Assembly: GCA_948902155.1 (NCBI GenBank)
Contig: CAQVQZ010000003.1
Location: 1 to 36,433 of the forward strand
From: an uncultured Oscillibacter sp.
Lineage (GTDB): Bacteria; Bacillota_A; Clostridia; Oscillospirales; Oscillospiraceae
DNA length: 36,433 nucleotides
Direction of reading: 5' to 3'
Shown one piece after another: positions 15,185 through 22,211 of this stretch. The position numbers and the translations under genes are program-made. The stretch's first letter is position 1. The number at the start of each line of letters is the position of its first letter. The notes under the pieces are model-generated. The model saw only the letters and a program-made list of their open reading frames with translations, made no database searches and was not told where the DNA came from.

Positions 15185-15868
15185 ATGAAAACCTGTTTGG
15201 AACGCATTTATAACGGCGTTTTAAAGGAGAATCCCGCCCTGGTGCTGATGCTGGGCATGTGCCCCACGCTGGCTGTGACCACCAGCGCCATAAACGGCTT
15301 CGGCATGGGCCTTTCCACCATGGCGGTGCTGATTGTCTCCAACCTCATCATCTCGCTCCTGCGCAAAAGCATCCCCGACGAGGTCCGTCTCCCGGCGTAC
15401 ATCGTCATTGTCGCGTCCCTCGTGACGGTGGTGGAGCTTTTGACCCAGGCGTACCTGCCGGACCTCTACAAGGCCCTTGGCATCTACATCCCCCTGATTG
15501 TGGTCAACTGCATTATTTTGGGCCGGGCGGAGGCCTTCGCTTCCAAAAATTCCCCTCTGCCGTCCCTGTTCGACGGCGTGGGCATGGGCCTGGGCTTCAC
15601 CATCGCCTTAGTTCTCATCGGCCTGGTCCGGGAGTTCCTGGGAGCCGGGACGGCCTTCGGCGTGACCATTCTCTCCCCGGAGGTCTTCACCCCCCTTGGA
15701 ATCTTCATCCGCGCGCCGGGGGCCTTCCTGGTGCTGGCCATCGTGGTGGCGGTGATGAACGGGGCCAGCGTCATGACCCGGGCCAACGAAATGGTCAACG
15801 GCTGTGACGGCTGCTGCGCCAAGTGCGGAAAAATCTGTGAGGATACAAAAGAGGAGGCGGTGAAATGA
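15185..15868 (+). CDS. rnfE: Rnf complex subunit E (membrane)
   Basis: 227 aa, ATG after GGGGGAG. Six membrane helices of the RnfA/RnfE type; conserved ENPALVLMLGMCPTLAVT near the N terminus and YIPLIVVNCIILGRAEAF in the middle, each with the cysteine that helps hold the iron-sulfur cluster between RnfA and RnfE. The C terminus has an extra cysteine-rich tail, CDGCCAKCGKIC (about 207-218), that could bind metal or form disulfides. Ends in an ATGA overlap with rnfA. Confidence 0.95.
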   Translation: MKTCLERIYNGVLKENPALVLMLGMCPTLAVTTSAINGFGMGLSTMAVLIVSNLIISLLRKSIPDEVRLPAYIVIVASLVTVVELLTQAYLPDLYKALGIYIPLIVVNCIILGRAEAFASKNSPLPSLFDGVGMGLGFTIALVLIGLVREFLGAGTAFGVTILSPEVFTPLGIFIRAPGAFLVLAIVVAVMNGASVMTRANEMVNGCDGCCAKCGKICEDTKEEAVK

Positions 15869-16440
15869 ACTCGCTGGTCATGATCGTCGTGGGCGCGGCG
15901 CTGGTGAACAACGTGGTGCTGAGCCAGTTCCTGGGCATCTGCCCCTTCCTGGGCGTGTCCAAGCAGATGAAGGCGTCCCTCAGCCTGGGGGGCGCGGTGA
16001 TCTTCGTCATCACCATCGCCTCGGCGGTGGCAAGCCTTCTCTATACCTTCGTGCTGGAACCCCTGAGCCTCGCCTACCTCCAGACCATCGTCTTCATCCT
16101 GGTCATTGCGGCCCTGGTCCAGATGGTGGAGATGTTCCTGAAGAAAAACTCCCCCGCCATTTACAAGGCCCTGGGCATCTACCTGCCCCTGATTACCACG
16201 AACTGCGCGGTTCTCGGCGTGGCCCTGACCAATGTGCAGAACGGCTACGGCCTTGCAGAGAGCGTGCTGGCGGGCTTCGGCACCGCCGTGGGTTTCACCG
16301 TGGCCATCGTGCTGCTGGCTGGCATCCGGGGGCGGCTGGACGAGTCCGCCGTGCCCCTGCCCTTCCGGGGCGCGCCGTTGGTCCTGCTCAGCGCGGCGCT
16401 GATGTCCATTGCCTTCATGGGCTTTGGCGGCATTTCGTAA
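15865..16440 (+). CDS. rnfA: Rnf complex subunit A (membrane)
   Basis: 191 aa, six membrane helices. Conserved NNVVLSQFLGICPFLGVS (about 15-32) and GIYLPLITTNCAVLGVAL (about 108-125) contain the paired cluster cysteines. RnfA and RnfE are inverted-topology paralogues that form the electron path and part of the Na+/H+ channel. Length is the family norm. Translationally coupled to rnfE and 12 bp from rnfB. Confidence 0.96.
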   Translation: MNSLVMIVVGAALVNNVVLSQFLGICPFLGVSKQMKASLSLGGAVIFVITIASAVASLLYTFVLEPLSLAYLQTIVFILVIAALVQMVEMFLKKNSPAIYKALGIYLPLITTNCAVLGVALTNVQNGYGLAESVLAGFGTAVGFTVAIVLLAGIRGRLDESAVPLPFRGAPLVLLSAALMSIAFMGFGGIS

Positions 16441-16452
16441 GGAGGCGGGACG

Positions 16453-17241
16453 ATGGATATTTTGATTGCGACGCTGGTGGTCGGCGTCATTGGCTTGGTG
16501 CTGGGCGTGGCCCTGGTGGCCACGGGCCGGAAATTCCGGGTGGAGACGGACCCCAGGGAAGCCGAAATCCGGGAACTCTTGCCGGGCAACAACTGCGGGG
16601 CCTGCGGATACGCGGGCTGTGATGCGGTGGCGGCGGCGATCGCCAAGGGCGAGGCCCCGGCCAACGCCTGCCCGGTATGCTCCAGCGGCAAGGCGGAACA
16701 GATTGCCGCCGTGAGGGGCGTGGCGGCCCAGGCGGCGGAGCGCCATGTAGCCTTCGTCCGCTGCGGCGGCGACTGCGAAAAAACCTCCGTCACTGCGCAG
16801 TACGCAGGCGTGGCGGACTGCCGCGCCGCCGCCCTGGCGGGGCTGAATCCCTGGGCCTGTGCTCATGGGTGCCTGGGCTTCGGCTCCTGCGTGGAGGCGT
16901 GCCAATATGACGCCATTCATGTCGTGGACGGCGTGGCGGTGGTGGACGATTCCAAGTGCGTGGGCTGCGGCCTGTGCGCCGCCGCCTGTCCGAAACACCT
17001 CATTGAGCTGATTCCCGCCGGAAAAACGGCGGCGGTCCGCTGTTCCAGTCCCGACAAGGGCACGGAGGTGCGGAAGCTCTGCTCCGCCGGGTGCATCGGC
17101 TGCGGCATCTGTGCCAAACAGTGCCCGGATGAGGCCGTCACCCTGGACGGGACCCTGGCCCGGGTGGACAATACCAAGTGCGCAGGCTGTGGGAAGTGCG
17201 CGGAGAAGTGCCCCACCCACGCCATGGTACTGACAAAATGA
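16453..17241 (+). CDS. rnfB: Rnf complex subunit B (multi-cluster ferredoxin)
   Basis: 262 aa. N-terminal membrane helix (LIATLVVGVIGLVLGVAL), then the CxxCx4C...C motif GNNCGACGYAGCDAV (about 51-65) and further cysteines. Three to four ferredoxin-type 4Fe-4S motifs follow: ACAHGCLGFGSCVEAC, CVGCGLCAAACP, CIGCGICAKQCP and CAGCGKCAEKCP. RnfB takes electrons from reduced ferredoxin and feeds the complex. The stop overlaps the apbE start (ATGA). Confidence 0.96.
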   Translation: MDILIATLVVGVIGLVLGVALVATGRKFRVETDPREAEIRELLPGNNCGACGYAGCDAVAAAIAKGEAPANACPVCSSGKAEQIAAVRGVAAQAAERHVAFVRCGGDCEKTSVTAQYAGVADCRAAALAGLNPWACAHGCLGFGSCVEACQYDAIHVVDGVAVVDDSKCVGCGLCAAACPKHLIELIPAGKTAAVRCSSPDKGTEVRKLCSAGCIGCGICAKQCPDEAVTLDGTLARVDNTKCAGCGKCAEKCPTHAMVLTK

Positions 17242-18260
17242 GGCGCTGGTCTCTCTGGCTGCTGGGTCTGGGAGCGCTGACGCTGGCGGCGGGCTGTGTC
17301 TGGCAGTCCGCCGCTTCGCAAAAGCAGGCCTACACCCGGCAGCTCTTCGCCATGGACACCCTCATGGAGTTCACTGCCTATGGCGGGAACGCCGAAGCGG
17401 CGCTGGACGAGGCTCTTGGAGAGGTTCAGCGGCTGGACGCCCTGCTTTCCGCCGCGAACCCGGACAGTGAGGTCTCCCGGCTGAACCGGGAGGCAGGCGG
17501 CACGGTATCTCAGGACACCGCCGCCGTCCTGAACATGGCGCTGGAAACCTACGAAGAAACCGGCGGACTTTTCGACTGCACCATCTATCCCCTGGTGAAG
17601 CTCTGGGGCTTTCCAAACCAGGAATACCGGGTCCCCGCGGAGGCGGAGATCGAGAACGCGCTGCCGCTGGTGGATTCCTCCAGGCTCCGGCTGGACGGCG
17701 GGGTTCTTTACATGGAACCGGGCCAGGCCATGGACTTCGGCGGCGTGGGCAAGGGCTATGCCGCCGCCAGGGTGATGGAAATTTTCCGGGAGCATGGCAT
17801 TTCCTCCGGCATGGTGTCCCTGGGCGGAAACATCCAGGTCCTGGGGAAAAAACCGGACAAGTCTCTCTGGCGAGTCGGCGTTCGGGACCCGGAGGGGGCG
17901 GATTATTTCGCCGTACTGACCCTGGAGGATCAAGCCGCCGTCACCTCCGGCGGCTACGAGCGGTATTTTGAGGCGGAGGGCGAAACCTACATCCATATCC
18001 TGGACCCCCGGACGGGCCGCCCGGCGGAGTCGGACCTGCTGTCTGTCACCGTGGTTTCGGAGGACGGGGCCAGGGCCGACGCTCTCTCCACGGCTTTGTT
18101 TCTGATGGGGCTGGAGGACGCCGCGGACTTTTGGCGGAAGGACGGCGGGTTTGACTTGGTGCTGGTGACGGAGGACCGTCAGGTTTTCATCACTGAGGGC
18201 CTGGAGGGCAGTTTTGAATCCGACAAGTCCTTCGCCGTTCTGCGCTCTGCCGCGTTCTGA
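17238..18260 (+). CDS. apbE: FAD:protein FMN transferase ApbE, lipoprotein
   Basis: 340 aa from ATG 17238, overlapping the rnfB stop; a longer frame from 17178 is rejected. Lipoprotein signal LWLLGLGALTLAAGC, so the enzyme is anchored outside the membrane. ApbE signatures: FAMDTLMEFTAYG, MDFGGVGKGYAAARV, MVSLGGNIQVLG, YIHILDPRTGRPAES and ADALSTALFLMG. It transfers FMN from FAD to threonine or serine in SGAT-type motifs. Likely targets in this operon are the reductase (SGAT), RnfG (SGAS) and RnfD (SSTP). Its position directly behind rnfB supports a dedicated maturation role. Confidence 0.95.
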   Translation: MRRWSLWLLGLGALTLAAGCVWQSAASQKQAYTRQLFAMDTLMEFTAYGGNAEAALDEALGEVQRLDALLSAANPDSEVSRLNREAGGTVSQDTAAVLNMALETYEETGGLFDCTIYPLVKLWGFPNQEYRVPAEAEIENALPLVDSSRLRLDGGVLYMEPGQAMDFGGVGKGYAAARVMEIFREHGISSGMVSLGGNIQVLGKKPDKSLWRVGVRDPEGADYFAVLTLEDQAAVTSGGYERYFEAEGETYIHILDPRTGRPAESDLLSVTVVSEDGARADALSTALFLMGLEDAADFWRKDGGFDLVLVTEDRQVFITEGLEGSFESDKSFAVLRSAAF

Positions 18261-18287
18261 GAACGTTTTTGTAAAGGAGAACTGCAT

Positions 18288-18659
18288 ATGGCATTGCTGC
18301 ACCAGATTGAAAATATTTTTCAGCTGATCGTACAATACGGCGTGCTGCTGCTGGAGTGCTTCGGGGTTACGATTCTGCTGGTTACGGCGGTAAAAAGCAT
18401 GATCGGCTGTGTCCGGCATAATCCCCATGTCCGGCTGGACCTGGCCCAGGGCATTGCCCTGGCCCTGGAGTTCAAGCTGGGCGGGGAAGTTTTGCGGACA
18501 GTCATCGTCCGGGAGCAGAGCGAACTGCTGACCCTGGGGGCCGTCATTCTTCTCCGGGGAGCGCTCACCTTCCTCATTCATTGGGAGATTAAAAATGAGG
18601 AAGCCCGGATTGATGTGGCCGCCGGACAAGCGGAACCAGACCTGATGCGGGTAAAGTGA
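18288..18659 (+). CDS. DUF1622 membrane protein
   Basis: 123 aa from ATG 18288 behind AAAGGAGAACTGC, 27 bp after apbE. Membrane helix at about 15-38 (YGVLLLECFGVTILLVTAV), a polar loop with the family-typical ALEFKLGGEVLRTVIVR (about 60-76), and a second helix (LLTLGAVILLRGALTFLIHW). DUF1622 function is unknown. As last gene of the operon it may be a small accessory membrane subunit or ion-handling protein of the redox system. The assignment to the operon rests on spacing and strand only. Confidence 0.85.
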   Translation: MALLHQIENIFQLIVQYGVLLLECFGVTILLVTAVKSMIGCVRHNPHVRLDLAQGIALALEFKLGGEVLRTVIVREQSELLTLGAVILLRGALTFLIHWEIKNEEARIDVAAGQAEPDLMRVK

Positions 18660-19017
18660 CGGAATGCGGAAATCATTTTTATGGATCTGATCTGCAATTG
18701 ATTTTCTCTGGCGCTTCACGCCTTCACTTCCTTCCCAGCGATACACCATACCAGGGTCGCGGGTAAACGTCTAGGAACTTATAGGCACGAGTTGGATGCC
18801 TAGGTTTCTCTCTTTTTCGTCAGCCTTTTCTTTGTTTATAGTGACGCAGATTTTGAGCGGTCGGCTTGTTTTTCACACCCCTTGTGGTAAATTTTTTTGA
18901 AAAGTGGAGTTGTAAATACTTGAGCTGTTTGTTCTGGATGCGGTATCCGGTAAGAAAGCCCCGGCTTTCGCCGGCAAAAGAGGCCAGCCGGAGACATAGG
19001 TTTGGCAGACTAATTGG
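18660..19017. other. Intergenic stretch at the boundary with mobile-element remains
   Basis: About 360 bp, visibly more AT-rich than the Rnf operon before it. It contains a possible operon terminator (18782-18818), a string TTCTTTGTTTATA shared with position 237, and a short CCGGC-TTTC-GCCGG hairpin near 18961. A roughly 34-codon open frame on the minus strand (about 18764-18868, contains T-I-N-K-E-K-A-D) has no start or ribosome site and may be decayed coding DNA. Confidence 0.45.
18782..18818 (+). terminator. Possible terminator of the Tat-Rnf operon
   Basis: Stem TAGGCA / TGCCTA with a 9-nt loop, followed by the pyrimidine-rich GGTTTCTCTCTTTTTC. The stem is short and it lies 120 bp after the last gene, so this is tentative. 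Confidence 0.4.
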
Positions 19018-19434
19018 ATGAGTCCTTTTGCTGCGGAACTGCCAAACAAGGTTGCCCTATGTCGGCCTGAAATCAACGAGCTGGTGGGACTCATGTCTTA
19101 TGAGTTAGCCCAAGGGAGCCTGGCAGTAGAAATCATTTATTTAGAAAGCGCCCGCCACAGCAACGCGAATCTTCTTCACGCCGAGGGCGGGCAAAAGCGA
19201 TATATCGGAATCGCCAAAGCGTTATTCGCCTATGCGGTTCAAGTTCCTATGGATGCGGGCTTTGATGGCGTGCTGGTTTTTAAAGCGAAGACCAGCGAAT
19301 TACTGGACTACTATCGCCAGGAATTCGACGTATGCCAGGTTGGCTCTTATGATCCTTTTCGGCTAGTGATTTGGGAAGATGCGGCGGAGCAATTGATTGC
19401 AGAATACAGGAGGGATACCAATGTCAATGCCTGA
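19018..19434 (+). CDS. GNAT-like acetyltransferase domain protein, probably cargo of a mobile element
   Basis: 138 aa. The part AVEIIYLESARHSNANLL, then YIGIAKALFAYAVQVPMDAG and SELLDYYRQEFDVCQVG, follows the strand-helix order of the C-terminal half of a GNAT fold (acetyl-CoA loop after Q-K-R-Y-I-G-I). The usual N-terminal strands are short, a TAG lies seven codons upstream and no ribosome site precedes the ATG, so the gene may be 5'-truncated. It overlaps the next small gene by 14 nt. Codon use and GC are lower than in the Rnf genes, in keeping with transferred DNA. Not firmly recognised. Confidence 0.45.
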   Translation: MSPFAAELPNKVALCRPEINELVGLMSYELAQGSLAVEIIYLESARHSNANLLHAEGGQKRYIGIAKALFAYAVQVPMDAGFDGVLVFKAKTSELLDYYRQEFDVCQVGSYDPFRLVIWEDAAEQLIAEYRRDTNVNA

Positions 19435-19609
19435 AATGAACAGAGATGGGCTGCTGAAGACTGAAACCGTTGGTACTGAACAAGGCTGGCGATCTCCGTT
19501 GACCCAGGAAGATGGAGAGTATTTTGCTTATCTGCGAAAAGTGTTTGCATGGTTGCCTTGGTTGAAGTGGAAATTGAGGTTGCCGCCGCACGCCGGGCAT
19601 TTGAGATAG
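19421..19609 (+). pseudogene. 5' fragment of an unidentified gene, fused to antisense recombinase DNA
   Basis: Starts ATG 19421 with a good AGGAGG site and overlaps the preceding gene. About 36 residues (D-G-L-L-K-T-E-T-V-G-T-E-Q-G-W-R-S) look native; after about 19530 the same DNA is, on the other strand, the zinc-ribbon part of a serine recombinase. The frame therefore runs across an insertion or deletion junction and the protein is truncated. Identity unknown. Confidence 0.5.
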
Positions 19610-20174
19610 CCGGAAAAAACGCTAGGTTCCTGGGTGACAGTAGGCCGTTTGCGGCGCGTCCCCTTCGTGATATTTTGTACCTTTCCCAGGTGGGCCGGTC
19701 TATAATGGCCTCATGGACATTGAGGAAGATTGCCCGGTTCTCTACCGGGTTCTCAATCCGCTTTTTCATCTTGTAGGACTTGGAGCGGGATTTGAAATTA
19801 ATCACGTCGCCGCAATACTCCTGCGAGGTGAGAATTTTCTTGATGGGGGTATGTCCCCACTTGGTAGGCTCCACGGTGCTCTTGGAACCGCCCCGGCTGG
19901 TCCCCTTGCTCCGCCGGTAATAGGTAGGATTGAACACCCCATCCTGCTCCAACGCAGCGGCAATCTCCGCCAATCCGTAGCCGTCCAGGGCCATTCGGTA
20001 GATACGCTGAACAACGGCAGTGGCCTCCGGGCCGATCACCCAAAAGCGGGGGTCCTCCGGGGTCTTGATGTAGCCGTAGGGCGGCAGGGACAGCGATACG
20101 CCGGAAGTTCCTTTCATCTTGTTCACGATCCGGCGCTTCTTTGAAATATCCCGCGCGTAGTATTCGGTATAATG
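19528..20174 (-). pseudogene. Large serine recombinase fragment (central domain), frameshifted and truncated at both ends
   Basis: The minus strand opens abruptly after TAA with YYARDISKKRRIVNKMKG, the linker after the catalytic domain, and continues through a recombinase domain (PPYGYIK, GYGLAEIAAALEQDG, GHTPIKKILTSQEYCGD, FLNVHEAIIDRPTWE). Near 19685 one base is missing from an A run (GAAAGG where GAAAAGG would fit). Correcting it restores the zinc ribbon (VFSGYLKCPACGGNLNFHF), which then stops at 19528. The N-terminal catalytic serine domain and the C-terminal coiled coil are absent. Such recombinases integrate clostridial conjugative elements and phages. Clearly inactive. Confidence 0.85.
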
Positions 20175-20179
20175 TTATC

Positions 20180-20203
20180 TGTAAAGAATGATGCTTTTAC
20201 AGT
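20180..20203. repeat. Short inverted repeat between the two recombinase fragments
   Basis: CTGTAAA ... TTTACAG, a perfect 7-bp repeat with a 10-nt middle. It sits exactly at the seam where one recombinase ends (stop at 20197-20199) and the truncated second one begins, so it may relate to the rearrangement or be a weak terminator. Confidence 0.4.
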
Positions 20204-20985
20204 TCCGCAAAACCGACAAAGTTATAGTAGATTTTAATGTTGCGCTCGTCACGCCCACTGACCCCCCTGCGCTCTCCACCTTCCATGCGCCTCACCAGCC
20301 GCAAGAGCGTGGGACAGGCCAAGTCCTCCTGCTTGGAGTAATTCCGGATCATTGTCAGCCAGTCATCAGCGGCCTTTTCATCCGCCCGGCAGGCTTCCCA
20401 ACTGGGCGGACAGGTTTGTCCGCTGTTCCAGCTTATTCATGCGCTCATCCTCATGCCGCTTCAGCAGTTGAAAGCATACCGCTTCCGGGATCGCGCCCTT
20501 CACCTTATCCTCATAGGCCGCCGCTGCCAGCTTGTCCAATTCCGCAAGCCGTTTGCCCAACGCATCCATGGCCGCTTGGAGCGTTTTCCCCTGTTTCAGG
20601 CTGGCGGCATTGTGTTAAGCCGTAATTTTCTCTTTCAGACCAATGGGGTTATTCTGTGCCGGCGCCTCTTTAAAGCGGATGTCGATCAGCAGCAACTCAA
20701 TCAATACCCACTGATTGATAATGTGCCCGGAACAGACCGTTTTCCCATCGGTAGCGTAACGATTGCACCATAACCCTGATAGGTGGAGGGGCTTCCATCC
20801 TTGTGCTTCCGGCTGTCGCGACAGCGCCGCATAGGAGATGTGCATCCCACACAGAAAAGAACGCCTGTGAATAGCACTTGTTTCCCCGGCTCTGTCACTC
20901 CAAAATTTTCACTTTTGTCTGGGTTTCCCCGAGAAATTACCTTGCCCGGCAAAAAATCCGCCCTGGTTCGGCATTCCAGGAATTG
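20197..20985 (-). pseudogene. Second serine recombinase, decayed C-terminal half
   Basis: Minus-strand pieces in at least three frames join into one recombinase tail. They are a zinc-ribbon start (QVLFTGVLFCVGC, then MRRCRDSRKHKDGSP), the stretch CNRYATDGKTVCSGH, a coiled coil (DALGKRLAELDKLAAAAYEDK, read in pieces) and the C-terminal end (DDWLTMIRNYSKQEDL ... NIKIYYNFVGFAEL). At least two frameshifts and an in-frame stop (near 20616) break it. The N-terminal half is missing. It belongs to a different subgroup from the fragment downstream, so two elements, or a recombinant of two, have decayed here. Boundaries are approximate. Confidence 0.78.
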
Positions 20986-20997
20986 GAAGACATCCCT

Positions 20998-22128
20998 CTA
21001 GCTCAGCGCCCGGACCAGCCGCAGAACATCCTCCAGCGTACGGCGGTAATGGTCCGCGCTTTTGGGGGCGCTCTGGGGAAAGGCTTCCGCTTCCCGGTTG
21101 ATGGAAAACATGGCGGTAACGCCCCGGGCATAGGCCGCCTCCGCGCCGTCCCCGATGCAGCCGACGATTGCCAGGAGCGGAATGCCTCTGGGCTGCGTCC
21201 GCTTTGCGACGCCGGAAATCACCTTTCCCTGGAGGCTCTGCGCGTCAAGGCGCCCCTCGCCGGTGATCACCAGGTCCGCCCCCTCCAGGCAGCGGTCGAA
21301 ATCCACCATATCCAAAACCGCCTCAATGCCTGGGCGCAGCCCGGCCCCCAGGAAGGCGGCGCACCCGGCGCCCATGCCTCCGGCGGCGCCGGCCCCCGGC
21401 ATCTGGTCCAGCTTCAGGCCCAGCTGCCGGTCCAGCGCCGCGCCGAAGGCCCGGAGCTGCCCGTCCAGCCGCCGGACCATGTCCGGGTCCGCCCCCTTCT
21501 GGGGGCCGAAAACAAAGGCGGCTCCCTGGGGGCCGCAGAGCGGGTTTTCGACGTCGCACATCACCGTAATCTCCACGCCCTTCAACAGGTTCCGGGTTTC
21601 GGACAGATCGATGCGGTCAATCTGGTCCAGCGTGCCGCCCACCGGGACAAAGGCGCCGCCGTCCCGGCGGTAAAAGCGGGCCCCCAGGGCGGCGGCGGCG
21701 CCGCAGCCGCCGTCGTTGGTGGCGCTGCCGCCCAGGCCCAGCAGGACGTCGGTGCAGCCGTGCTCCACGGCATGGCGGATGAGCTGGCCGACGCCGTAAG
21801 TGGTCGCCCGCTCAGGATCCATGTGCCCGCCGGCCAGGGGCAGCCCCGCGGCGGCGGCCATTTCAATGATTGCCCTCCGGCCCTTCCGGCCGTACCGGGC
21901 CTGAACGACTTCCCCGTGGGGCCCCCGGACGCAGACGCCGACGGGAGAGGCCCCCATGGCCTCCTCAAAACAGGCGACGGTGCCCTCGCCGCCGTCCGCC
22001 ACGGGGATGCAGACAACCTCGCACCGGGGAAGGAGCGGCGGAACCGTCTCCCGGGCGATCCGGCAGATGTCCCGGCTGGAGAGGGTGCCCTTGAAGGAAT
22101 CCGAAATTACAATGCATTTTTTTATCAT
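20998..22128 (-). CDS. Glycerate kinase
   Basis: 376 aa from ATG 22128; the GTG 18 nt upstream is less likely, though the ribosome site is weak for both. Family signatures: CIVISDSFKGTLSS at the start, VADGGEGTVACFE, GLGGSATNDGGCGAAAALGA, and near the end ADLVITGEGRLDAQSLQGK. It phosphorylates D-glycerate with ATP to 2- or 3-phosphoglycerate, feeding lower glycolysis. It lies 84 bp after the malic enzyme gene with a strong hairpin between, so the two may be co-transcribed with reduced read-through. Length is normal for the GarK/GlxK family. Confidence 0.94.
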   Translation of the reverse strand: MIKKCIVISDSFKGTLSSRDICRIARETVPPLLPRCEVVCIPVADGGEGTVACFEEAMGASPVGVCVRGPHGEVVQARYGRKGRRAIIEMAAAAGLPLAGGHMDPERATTYGVGQLIRHAVEHGCTDVLLGLGGSATNDGGCGAAAALGARFYRRDGGAFVPVGGTLDQIDRIDLSETRNLLKGVEITVMCDVENPLCGPQGAAFVFGPQKGADPDMVRRLDGQLRAFGAALDRQLGLKLDQMPGAGAAGGMGAGCAAFLGAGLRPGIEAVLDMVDFDRCLEGADLVITGEGRLDAQSLQGKVISGVAKRTQPRGIPLLAIVGCIGDGAEAAYARGVTAMFSINREAEAFPQSAPKSADHYRRTLEDVLRLVRALS

Positions 22129-22155
22129 AGCCGTCACACACCACACGTTAATTTG

Positions 22156-22190
22156 AGCGGCGGGAGGACCGCAAGGGCCCTCCCGCCGCT
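22156..22190 (-). terminator. Hairpin between malic enzyme and glycerate kinase genes
   Basis: AGCGGCGGGAGG pairs perfectly with CCTCCCGCCGCT (12 bp) around an 11-nt loop, 22 bp after the malic enzyme stop. On the minus strand it is followed by CAAATTAACG, not a T run, so it may only attenuate or stabilise the message. Confidence 0.5.
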
Positions 22191-22211
22191 TGGGGAGCGA
22201 ATGGAAGGGGG

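Noticed and set aside
8907..18659. Rnf locus as Nqr (sodium-pumping NADH:quinone reductase)
   Set aside because: RnfB with its multiple ferredoxin motifs is present, NqrA and NqrF are absent, and the order C-D-G-E-A-B is that of Rnf.
18873..19094. 73-residue minus-strand frame in the element boundary
   Set aside because: Overlaps the start of the acetyltransferase-like gene, no ribosome site and no recognised family; cannot be supported.
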